Source: Sphagnum compactum
Taxonomy: Eukaryota; Bryophyta; Sphagnopsida; Sphagnales
Direction: 5' to 3'
Assembly: GCA_965153455.1 (NCBI GenBank)
Contig: OZ234493.1
Location: 19,458,213-19,522,212, forward strand
Length of the DNA: 64,000 nt
Part shown: one piece after another, positions 21,901-31,570 of the stretch
Layout of the letters: each line of letters begins with the position of its first letter
Position numbering within the stretch: position 1 is the first letter of the stretch
The notes under the pieces: generated by a model
The model's input: the letters and a program-made list of their open reading frames with translations, nothing else
Told to the model about the DNA's origin: nothing
Databases searched by the model: none
Position numbers and translations under genes: made by a program

Positions 21901-23826
21901 TGTTCTAACTTGGAAGGACTACCTCCATCTATTGGCCAATTGAATGCACTCCAAAAGTTTGATTTAGGAGTGTGTTCCAAGTTGGAAAAACTACCTTCAT
22001 TTATTGGCCAATTGAATGCACTCCAAGAGCTTAATTTGTCAAGCTGTCCCAAGTTGAAAGAACTGCATTCATCTATCGGCCAATTGAATGCACTCCAAAA
22101 GCTTAGTTTACGATGGTCTTATAACTTGAAAGAACTACCTTCAGTTATTGGCCAATTGAATGCACTCCAAAAGCTTGATTTGCATATGTGTTCCGAGTTG
22201 AAAGAATTACCTTCATCTATTGGCCAATTGAATGCACTCCAAGAGCTTGATTTGGGAGTGTGTTACAAGTTGAAAAAATTACCTTCATCTATTGGTCAAT
22301 TGAATGCACTCCAAAAGCTTGATTTGCATATGTGTTCCAACTTAGAAGAACTACCTCCATCTATTGGCCAATTGAATACACTCCTAAAGCTTTATTTGTG
22401 GGATTGTTCCAACTTGAAAGAATTACCTCCATCTATTGGCCAATTGAATGCACTCCAAAAGTTTAATTTGCAAATGTGTTCCAAGTTGGAAAAATTACCT
22501 TCATCTATTGGCCAATTGAATGCACTCCAAGAGTTTTATTTGTCAGGGTGTTCCAACTTGAAAGAACTACTTCCATCTATTGGCCGATTGAATGCACTCC
22601 AAAAGCTTGATTTGCAAAAATGTTCCGAGTTGAAAGAATTACCTTCATCTATTGGCCAATTGAATGCACTCCAAGAGCTTGATTTGGGAGTGTGTTACAA
22701 CTTGAAAGAACTACCTCCATCTATTGGCCAATTGAATGCACTCCAAAAGCTTGATTTGTCAGGGTGTTCCAACTTGAAAGAACTACCTCCATCTATTGGC
22801 CAATTGAATGCACTCCAAAAGCTTGATTTGTCAGGGTGTTCCAACTTGAAAGAACTACCTCCATCTATTGTGCAATTGAATGCACTCCAAAAGTTTAATT
22901 TGCGAATGTGTTCCAAGTTGGAAAAATTACCTTCATCTATTGGCCAATTGAATGCACTCCAAGAGTTTTATTTGTCAGGGTGTTCCAACTTGAAAGAATT
23001 ACCTCCATCTATTGGCCGATTGAATGCACTCCAAAAGCTTGATTTGCAAAAATGTTCCGAGTTGAAAGATTTACCTTCATCTATTGGCCAATTGAATGCA
23101 CTCCAAGAGCTTTATTTGTGGGATTGTTCCAACTTGAAAGAACTACCTCCATCTATTGGCCAATTGAATGCACTCCAAAAGTTTAATTTGCGAATGTGTT
23201 CCAAGTTGGAAAAACTACCTTCATGTATTGGCCAATTGAATGCACTCCAAGAGCTTGATTTGTTAGGATGTTCCAACTTAAAAGAACTACCTCCATATAT
23301 TGGCCAATTGAATGCACTCCAAAAGTTTAATTTACGAATGTGTTCCAAGTTGGCAAAACTACCTTCATCTATTGGTCAATTGAATGCACTCCAAGAGCTT
23401 GATTTGTTAGGGTGTTCCAACTTGAAAGAATTACCTCCATCTATTGGCCAATTGAATGCACTCCAAAAGCTTGATTTGCAAAGGTGTTCCGAGTTGAAAG
23501 AACTACCTTCATCTATTGGCCAATTGAATGCACTCCAAAAGCTTTATTTGTGGGGTTGTTCCAACTTGGAAGCATTACCTCCATCTATTGGCCAATTGAA
23601 TGCACTCCATGAACTTGATTTGTGGGGTTGTTCCAACTTGAAAGGACTACCTTCATGTATTGGCCAATTGAATGCACTTCGAAAGCTTGATTTGTTGGGC
23701 TGGTCCAATTTGGAAGGACCACCTTCATCTTTTGGCCAATTGCATGCATTTCAAAAGTTTGATTTTTGCAAATGTTCCAACTTGAAAGAACTACCTTTAT
23801 GTATTGGGCAATTGAATGCTCTCTGA
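17866..23826 (+). CDS. Hydrolase-NB-LRR (HNL) immune receptor gene, five recognisable exons, one in-frame stop
   Basis: Exons inferred from frame and GT-AG sites: 17,866-18,164; 18,533-18,938; 19,429-19,581; 19,749-20,810; 20,998-23,826. Phases join without shift, giving about 1,582 codons plus an unplaced 5' exon. Order: alpha/beta-hydrolase, NB-ARC, then 36 LRRs. NB-LRR proteins are intracellular pathogen sensors whose NB-ARC is an ADP/ATP switch. The hydrolase N-terminus replaces TIR or coiled coil and is known as the HNL class of bryophytes. NB-ARC motifs are TNL-like (FLEDVK, DDVG, FLDIACFF). A TAA at 18,825-18,827 interrupts the hydrolase frame, with clear homologous coding on both sides in the same frame. 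As read the gene is therefore a pseudogene, unless this is a sequence error or is spliced around. The ORF also stops inside LRR unit 36. The gene sits between a composite mobile element and an inverted repeat copy. Confidence 0.85.
19429..19581 (+). CDS. HNL hydrolase exon C (catalytic histidine region)
   Basis: Flanked by the acceptor 'ttttttgcacatgcag' and donor AAG|GTAAAA, phase 0 on both sides, 51 codons. It encodes ILVPYVSATQL, then IEDANHFTICKPPNKDH. In this family the histidine of the 'HF' turn completes the catalytic triad, followed by the K/P-P..DH motif. No lesion is seen in this exon. Confidence 0.75.
19749..20810 (+). CDS. HNL NB-ARC exon
   Basis: Motifs in order: P-loop GMGGIGKTT (about 19,854), RNBS-A SFLEDVK, kinase-2 KVLVVVDDVG, RNBS-B KSKVLVNCRNWQIL, GLPLSLKVLG, RNBS-D KNMFLDIACFFGG, and the MHD-like IFIHDQLRDMGR (M replaced by F/I, HD kept). 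The absence of tryptophan after DDV and the FLDIACFF form are typical of the TIR-associated NB-ARC lineage. Length (354 codons) is normal for a complete NB-ARC. The exon ends at GAG|GTTGTC and splices in phase 0 to the LRR exon after a 187-bp intron. No lesion is seen in this exon. Confidence 0.9.
20998..23826 (+). CDS. HNL LRR exon: linker plus 36 near-identical 24-residue LRRs
   Basis: About 85 residues of linker (VEHLEGISLKKC and following, as in the NB-LRR linker region) precede 36 repeats of 72 nt. The consensus is LPSSIGQLNALQELDL, then SGCSNLKE. Alternate units tend to end QELDL and QKLDL, hinting at a 48-residue higher unit. Units 17-19 are almost repeated as 23-25, an offset of 432 bp. 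Most solvent-exposed variation lies in the xxLxL and following xxC positions (HMC, LGC, WDC, RMC, GVC). This is where ligand specificity is expected, but here it comes from a small set of recycled variants. The last unit stops at TGA after LNAL. Confidence 0.9.
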   Translation: MVEHLEGISLKKCVDLPLLSKIDSKGFPNLRLVDLTEASPTIVENFIKQRNLSNVKWLCLKKCMMEKLPSNLFSCSQLRMLDLAQCKELKELPSSIGQVNALQELDLSGCSNLKELPSSIGQLNALQKLDLHMCSNLEELPSSIGQLNALQELDLSKCSNLEGLPPSIGQLNALQKLYLLGCSNLKELPPSIGQLNALQELCLLECYNLKNLPSSIGQLNALQKLDLQRCSKLKELPSSIGQLKALQELDLLGCSNLKKLPPSIGQLNALQKLVLSQCSNLEELPPSIAQLHGLQVLVLSACSNLEGLPPSIGQLNALQKFDLGVCSKLEKLPSFIGQLNALQELNLSSCPKLKELHSSIGQLNALQKLSLRWSYNLKELPSVIGQLNALQKLDLHMCSELKELPSSIGQLNALQELDLGVCYKLKKLPSSIGQLNALQKLDLHMCSNLEELPPSIGQLNTLLKLYLWDCSNLKELPPSIGQLNALQKFNLQMCSKLEKLPSSIGQLNALQEFYLSGCSNLKELLPSIGRLNALQKLDLQKCSELKELPSSIGQLNALQELDLGVCYNLKELPPSIGQLNALQKLDLSGCSNLKELPPSIGQLNALQKLDLSGCSNLKELPPSIVQLNALQKFNLRMCSKLEKLPSSIGQLNALQEFYLSGCSNLKELPPSIGRLNALQKLDLQKCSELKDLPSSIGQLNALQELYLWDCSNLKELPPSIGQLNALQKFNLRMCSKLEKLPSCIGQLNALQELDLLGCSNLKELPPYIGQLNALQKFNLRMCSKLAKLPSSIGQLNALQELDLLGCSNLKELPPSIGQLNALQKLDLQRCSELKELPSSIGQLNALQKLYLWGCSNLEALPPSIGQLNALHELDLWGCSNLKGLPSCIGQLNALRKLDLLGWSNLEGPPSSFGQLHAFQKFDFCKCSNLKELPLCIGQLNAL

Positions 23827-25110
23827 AAGCTTGATTTGTGAGGGTGTTGCAACTTGAAAGAACTACCTTCATTTATTGTCCAATTCAATGCATTCCAAGA
23901 GCTTGATCTACGAAGGTGTTCTGAATTGAAAGAATTAGCTTCATCTATTGGTCAATTGAATGCACTCCAAAAGCTTTATTTGTTAGGGTGTTCCCACTTG
24001 AAAAAACTGTTTTCATCTATTGACTAATTGAATGCACTCGAAAAACTTGATTTGCGAAGGTGTTCTAAGTTGAAAGAACTACCTTCATCTATTGGCCAAT
24101 TGAATGCGCTCTGAAAGTTTGATTTGTGTGAGTGTTCCAACTTGAAAGAACTACCTTCATCTATTGGTCAATTGAATGCACTCCAAGAGCTTGTTTTGTG
24201 CGAGTGTTCCAACTTGAAAGAACTACCTTCATGTATTGGCCAATTGAATGGACTTCGAAAGCTTGGTTTGTCAAAATGTCCCAACATAACTACCCTCATC
24301 TATTGGCCTATTGAATGCACTCAAAAAGCTTGATTTGTCATGGTGTTCCAACTTGAAAGAATTATTTTCATCTATTGGCCAATTGAATGCACTCCAAAAG
24401 TTTTATTTGTTAGGGTGTTCCAACTTGAAAGAACTACAATCATCTATTGGCCGATTGAATGCACTTTAAAAGCTTGATTTGAATGGGTGTTCCAGTTGAA
24501 AAAATTATCGTCATCTATTGGTCAATTGAATGCACTCTAAGAATTTGATTTGTTAGGGTGTTGCAACTTGAAAGAACTACCTTCATGTATTGGCCAATTG
24601 AATGCACACCGAAAACTTGATTTCAATAAGTTGAAAAAATTATCGTCATCTATTGGTTAATTGAATGCATTCCAAGAATTTGATTTGTCAAGGTGTTGCA
24701 ACTTGATTGAAACTACCTTCATTTATTGACCAATTGAATGCACTCCAAATTTTTATTTATAAAACTTCTACAACTTGAAAGCATCATCCAAAAAATACAT
24801 TCATCTATGGGCGAATTGAATGCACTCAAAGTTTTTCATTTGTCATGGTGTTCCAATTTGAAATAACTAGTTTCAACTATTGGTCATTGAGTGCACTTGA
24901 GAATTTTGATTTGTGTGAATGCTTCAACTTGCAAGAATTATTTGCATGTACATTGGCCAATTAAATGCATTCCAAAAGTTTTAGTTGTGGGAGCTTAATT
25001 TATACGAGCTTATAGGAATTACTTACGTTTATTAGCCAATTTAATGCATTCAAGGAACTTAATTTGTTAAGGTATTTCAATTTGAGATAATTACTTTCAT
25101 CCATTGCCGA
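23827..25110 (+). pseudogene. Decayed continuation of the LRR array
   Basis: The 72-bp unit continues past the stop for roughly 15-18 units with growing divergence. Early units differ mainly by stop codons, for example 'ctctga' where intact units have 'ctccaa' (23,820; 24,110) and 'ctctaa'/'ctttaa' (24,465; 24,535). Later units (after about 24,700) carry indels and are barely recognisable. Short open pieces remain, such as 24,124-24,333. This was once translated repeat, now outside the reading frame. Confidence 0.85.
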
Positions 25111-25825
25111 CTGTATCGTTTGTAAAAAACCCTTATTTTCAACCAAACCACTTTCAACTTGATGTCATCTTCGACTACGTTTCAATTGTATTGTTTTGAA
25201 CATTTAAAAAAATTATTCACAATTTTCAAGTAAATTGTGAGCCACCTACTCTTTTGGTGGACAAATGAAGGCATATCCCAAATATTTTGCAGCTCACAGA
25301 ATGTTCTTAGCACGCCCATGGTCTACAATTGAATTCTAGTCAAAATGTTGACTTGGAAATTTACATAGTTTATAGTCAAGCCTTTATGGGTGATGTGTCC
25401 CATGTTCAACTACTTTGGTTGATTACAAAACATAGTGATGGATGATAGATCACACATTGATGGATGACATTGAGATTAACACTAATGTCTTCGTTGCAAG
25501 TGCACATCAAGACCATTTCTCGACTATGATTACAAGTTGAAGGCAAAAAATGAATGTTGAATAGTCTTACATATTATGTCCACAATTCAATTGCAAATGT
25601 TATTTAGTAAACATGACAACAACCATTGTGCCATGTTCTATAAACAGTGGTATATGCATGGTTCTGGTTTTAAGAAACAAATATTTATTGAGGTTGTCAA
25701 AGCCAACAAAATCATAAGGATGAAAATATGTTCTTTTTCTTTGAAAGACCCCCACAACTAGATTTTGAAAACTATCAAGTTATTTGATGATTTGTCAAAA
25801 ACATTCAAATCCTAGGTTATGCGAT
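25111..25825. other. Non-coding spacer 3' of the receptor gene
   Basis: No gene or repeat recognised. A short open stretch at 25,576-25,761 has no family resemblance. Confidence 0.5.
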
Positions 25826-28800
25826 AGATGGTGGGCAAAAATGATTTAGCTTCCAAGAAAACATTATTCACGTTTAAGATGTGACCTTTCACCCACCTCC
25901 CTATTAAAAGACATTTGGTATCGAGAAAAATTTAACATAATAAAACTAGTTTTCTTTATAGTTCAATGCATGAGAAAATACATATGGACAAGGAGACCTT
26001 GATGCCCAAAAAAAGAAATGATCTTTTGATCAATAGAAGCATTGGCACTAATGGAAAAAGGCTAAAACGTAACCAAATGATTTATGATTACATGCAATTA
26101 ATTGTCATTTACAACTAACATTAGTTACATTTGTGACTAAAAATCACATCACACATTTTTTGGTCACATTTATGACTATGTTGCAACTATTTCTAGGTTT
26201 TCATTCTTCCAATGAGACGATTTTCCATTTTATTTTTCTCTTAGAAGGCCTTCATATGGCCCATTAGTTGCAAAAGTGACCAAAAAATGATAATTAATAC
26301 TTATTTACACATTAAGTTATGTATGTGACTAATTTTGTATAGGGTAAGTCATGTGCTTTATGTCATGGTAACTAACAATTATGTATAGTAAGCCTTATGT
26401 ATACATCATGTACTCCACATTCATAATGGTATATATATATATGTATAATTCTCGTGGATTAATTAAACATGGTTTGAAGAAACTATTATTGTATATTGAC
26501 CCCATATTAAAATATATGTAAAGATGACAATACATCAATCATCCATAGGTGTATAAAAATATATATACAATAATTATCATAGAATTATTGTGATTAAAGT
26601 AATTACCAAAAATGTATATAAATAATCAAATTATTTAGAACTTAAAATCTAAAATTAGAATCCATATTTAATCTTTTTACACTAATCATAATATAGTTCG
26701 ACTAATTAATGTAATTATCATCATTATTGTCAACTAATATATCTATTATTTATAATTACTTATTACAATAAATAATTATTATTTCAACATAAAAATTTGG
26801 AAATTTAATTCTTGAAATTTACAAATGCTAAAAATTAAATTTAAAAATATATAATATGTAATTGCACTTAGTAATCATATTGATAATTTATAATTTAAAT
26901 TAACATTTACAAATTTTATGGTAATTTTACTATAATGTGAATAATTAATGTACTTGTTGTAATTACAATAATTGAATTATAATAGATTATTGTTATGTAA
27001 GAACAATAATATTTTATTGAAATTGAATAGTTATTATTACAATAATAGTTTTTACATAAACTTTTATTACTTTTACACAATAATAAAAATTATAAAATTA
27101 TACTAAATTGATTTTAATCAAATTAAATATTTTAAAATAATTTTTTATTTATTTAGTAGTAGTATCATAAAAAGATTGTATAATATTTAAGCTATTTATA
27201 CAATAGAAATTATAATTAAATTCGGATCTATTTTTAAAATAATTATATTATAATTAAAATAATGAATGTAATTATTGTAAAATACTGTGTTTCTAATTTT
27301 AAATTACTTCTTTATGGTTAACAATTATTAGCACTACAAAATATTCACGTTTTTATAGTAATCATAATTAATTACTATGATTGTAATAATTTAATGAAAG
27401 TTCATGACTATATGTTTGTTGTATTTTTTTGAATTTCATCATTATGTGCATATTCTTATTCAAATTAACAATTTCAATTTGTAAATGTTTTTGTCACTTG
27501 ATGATTTCACCATATGTTTATGATGTTTGAATACAATACAATATGTATAAAATAAAATGTCATGAAAAAATGAACCACCCTATATTGCAACTACCCCACA
27601 TGTCATTTTTGTGGATTGTGATTTAGTTGTAATAATTTATTGACAATCTTTTTTGAGCATACCTATCACTCTTGGCATATAGGAGAATACACACAACTTT
27701 GTCCCATTGTGATGTCATCTTTATTATTTTGTGTTGTCCCGTTGGTGTGCAATTTGGGGTTTAAAGTTAGATTCCAAAGATGTTCAAGGAAGGGTGGGCA
27801 TGAAAATGGAAGCACATATGGCACAATCACTCCCAATGGAAACACCCAACATTTTGTTTCAAGCATGTGAAACATACTTTTGAATACATTTTGTTGTTTG
27901 CATGTTTATGTTATGTTTATGTTTATGTTTCCATTCATTTGTGTGCTTTGTTTCAAGATCTATGGTATTCCAGAATCAAATTTCCATTGTTCTGTTTTAG
28001 TCTTTAATCATGATGCACATGAATTAGTCTAGTTCAATGAGTCTTAATTTCCTTTTAAATATCATCCTTAATGAATTTCTTACATCCACGTGGTTAAGAT
28101 CAATTAGTGCACCTTCATAATTTTTGTCACAAGTGTCAAACCACTAACTTTTTTAGGAACCAAGGTGTGGTTGCAAGAATTAATAATCTTCCATAAGTCT
28201 TAGTACAAGACCTTATAATTTTCCAAAATATAGGAAAATTTGGAAGGAAATGAATTAAATCTTTTTGAATTGGGAATATGAGTCCTTGATTCATAGGAAC
28301 ATTTACTACTTAATAGTTCTTAAAAAATTGGATCCATGATTTAGGATCCTCAATTCTTCATTAAGACATGCAATTTTATGTTAGGAACTGGATTCTTGGA
28401 TTACACCTCCACTTTTGTCTTATGAAATCCAATCTTGCATATTGAGCTTAATTAAGTTTTATATTCATTTCTCAATCCTACTTCAAGAGCGTGGATTTTA
28501 GACTAACAATAATTTGTCCTATATTAAGGAAAATTCATTCCATTTGTTATCGTTGTATTGGTAAGGAAAGTAAGAAACATCATTGGAAATACAATAGAAA
28601 GTTTTCGCATTAAAAATGTTTCACCATTTGTCTCCAATGTTCTACAAGACTTGACTAACATCTTGCCAAAACAAAGCACAACAATTCACAGTAGAAAAGA
28701 GAATGGTAGGGTAATGTTTCATGAACTTTTACCACATTCACTCCAATTGGCATAAACACAAGAAATCATGACAAGTTTTCCAATGTCGCATGTGAGTATG

Positions 28801-29615
28801 CTTCAACAAACTAGTGATATTTCTTGAACACTTGCACATGGAGCAATGAACACACCCATTTCGACTATTAAATCATGTGATCACTTACCAAATCAACCCA
28901 GTTTACTTGCCCAAATGCCCCAATAATGCATATATTGACTATATTTCATATAAAATTTGGTGTATAATGTGTATGTGGAGTTTCTATAATAAAAGGCTTC
29001 ACATTAAAAAGTGAAGGTGCTGATATGTACTATGTAGGTGATGGTCATTGTTCCTTTTTAAGAATTTTTGTTTATAATAAAAATAATTATCATCCCTAAA
29101 AAGATTTAGCTAAAATTAGTTGGCTAGAAACGAAATATGAAATACAAATCTTTAATCATCTTTATATATTTTTTACTACACACATAAAATCAAATATTAG
29201 AATGGTGATTTTTATTAAGTTTTTTCTTCGTTTAATGCTTTTGAAAACCTCCAATATTTATCTATGAAAGAAGGTAGTTTATTTGATTTGTTTGTCACAT
29301 TGAAATCTCCCAAACCATGGTGTGTCTTGTCATGCTCTTGGTGTCATTGGAAAGTTTTCAATGAATAAAGGTGTATCGAATTGGTTTCATAATGTTTCAA
29401 CTTATAGTGAAGAAATCATTGAAAACAATTTTTTCATGAAAATTCATTTGAATCAAACACATTATAATGGAATTCGGGCCACTTTTGGTATTCTTACAAA
29501 ACTTTTGATTCATAGGATTTAATGAAGGTGTTTGGATTTGCAAAAGTTTAATGATTTGTGAAAAATATTGAATTTTGAATAATTTTTTCTATTCAAAATT
29601 CAATTACATTACAAA
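25826..29615 (-). repeat. Right copy of the ~3.8-kb sequence, inverted relative to 4,500-8,318
   Basis: Homology begins at 'agatggtgggcaaaaatga' (25,829) and ends near 'attcaaaattcaattacatt' (29,592). It includes the AT-rich core (26,460-27,400), the shared coding-like stretch at 27,720-27,870 and the dispersed-repeat fragment at 29,095-29,170. Ends do not show an obvious terminal repeat. Confidence 0.75.
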
Positions 29616-29639
29616 TACTTGTGACTAGTTTTGCAAGAC

Positions 29640-31570
29640 TTTGAATTGTTAATCCCCTTGTTCTTTGACATGCATCATACGATCTACAGTAATCGTGCAC
29701 ATCTCTGTACATAGTTGGCCACCAATATCTAACATCCAATATCTTCCTCTATGTTATTTCAATTGCAAAATGCCCTTTAGATGGTTTTTCATGTAGTTCT
29801 TTCATCACCATTTGTGCTTTTGTTGTTCTCAAACATCATCACAATTTGTTGTCTTAGCCCATTCTATATAATTCACCAGTTTTCAATGTAAAAAGGCTTT
29901 ACTCTCCTAATCAATCTTTGCTTTTGCTATATCGATAACGTGCCCTAAATTTGTCCTATCCTCAAAAATTCTTTGACATCATTTAACCATTTTAGCTCTA
30001 TCTAAAACAAACTTGCATCTATGGTTTGATCAAACACACCTCTAAGTTTTTTAACATCTGGTAGTCTTAACAACGCATCTGCAATTACATGAGTTCTACT
30101 TGGCTTCTACACTACTGTGAAATCATATTCTAGGAACAATAATAGCCATCTAGCTATTCTCCTTGAAACCTATGGTTTGTTGACCAAATAGACCAATGCA
30201 ATATGATTTACATAAAAGATAAATTTATTGCCCAACAAATAATGTTTGAACTTGTGCAAAGCAAAAACCATTGTTCAAATGTCTCTTTCTATTATGCTAT
30301 AATTATGTTTTGCTCTTTTCAAAAGCTTCAAAACATACATAATTAGTTGATCACTTTTCCTTGTTACATTCTGAGACAGTATAGCCTTTACAGTTAACAA
30401 GGATGCATATGTATGAACATGAAATTACACCTGCCAGTTTGGTGACATCAATATCGGTGCTTCAATATATATTTTTAATGGAACATTTTTTACATCTCAA
30501 CAAACTTTGGACAATCTATCATTTTATGTCCATTCAAACCACATATGTGGCATCCATATGAAGATGTCTTTTGTGATTTTTGACTTGGTTGTGCTACCTC
30601 TATGATTGCCACCATGGTCTACCCCTTTTTTTTTCTTCATGTCTCCACATTGTGGTTCGTCATCCCATAATTTGTGCAATGTGTATTACTTTGTGTTTTT
30701 ATTAATGTTGTCTGTTTGGTATTATGTGGTACTAACAATGCATTCCTTGCTTTTTCAGTAGTCATACCTTCTTCACACAACATTGCCACCTCCTTATGTT
30801 GTTGTAGTGTTGATCGTTTCATTCTGGCAGTCACAATTATGAGATATGATTGCAAACCTGCTCTAACAAAATAGTTAGAAAATTATTGATAGTCAGTACT
30901 TGTAAACCATGAACCGACTTCTAAATTCATTCATAGTAAACCTCCACCCTCATAATCTCATCCTACTTCATGTTTTTCAACTCCATGTATATTTTTTCAT
31001 CATTTTAAATGTTTTTGATGATGTTTGCAAAATGCATGTGTAAGCTCCGAAAAAGTACAATCAAGAAATTTTGACATGTAATTATGGCATTAGTCCGATG
31101 CCATATTTTTAAACATATAGCCAAATGCATTGATGATATAATCTTTAGAAGTTTCTACATTAGCCTTTATTACAAAATTGAACACTTTGACATGAACATC
31201 TAAGTCAACATATTTTTTTAAATCAAGATACTTTAAAGCAACCCTATTTGGCCTAACATAATGGCCATTTCTGTGGTCGCAAATTTGTGTAGTTACAACA
31301 AATGGTTTTTTATATCCTCCTTTTGGATTCATTGCATTTGCACTTTTGTACCTTCCAACAGCCATTGAATTCACCGATGGTCGATCTGTAGTCATGTTTA
31401 TATGAGTAGTCATTATTGAATTGGTAAACACCATTTGAAGTGTCCCAACAACTCTAATAGTTACTATTGGTAATGTTGAACTTCGATTCAGATTCCTTCC
31501 TATCGAGACTCCATCAAATCCATTACCTAGTTTTGTTGCGAATCCAAGTAATATTCCCTTTTGACAAAAT
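29640..31570 (-). mobile_element. Decayed, internally deleted Ty3/gypsy retrotransposon
   Basis: Reading leftwards on the minus strand, several blocks are recognisable. Gag: PNRVALKYLDLKKYVDLDVH and YIINAFGYMFKNMASDWCH (31,430-31,050). A zinc knuckle CHICGLNGHKMIDC lies at about 30,530. RNase H follows: RAKHNYSIIERD, FALHKFKHYLLGNKF and RRIARWLLLFLEYDFTV (30,330-30,120). Then comes the integrase zinc-binding region: HEKPSKGHFAIEIT, then KILDVRYWWPTMYRDVHDYC (29,790-29,640). The zinc knuckle is followed almost directly by the end of RT/RNase H, so protease and most RT are deleted. Several stops and shifts are present. No LTR is seen; the element is truncated at or near the 3.8-kb sequence. Confidence 0.85.

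Noticed and set aside
21720-23872. Minus-strand open stretches across the LRR array (repeating SSWSAFNWPI-type text)
   Set aside because: They are the reverse-strand image of a 72-bp periodic coding repeat; periodicity keeps the frame open without a real product.
21250-25110. Regular repeats resembling a CRISPR array
   Set aside because: The period is an exact multiple of three, the repeats encode LRRs in frame, and the sequence is a plant nuclear genome.
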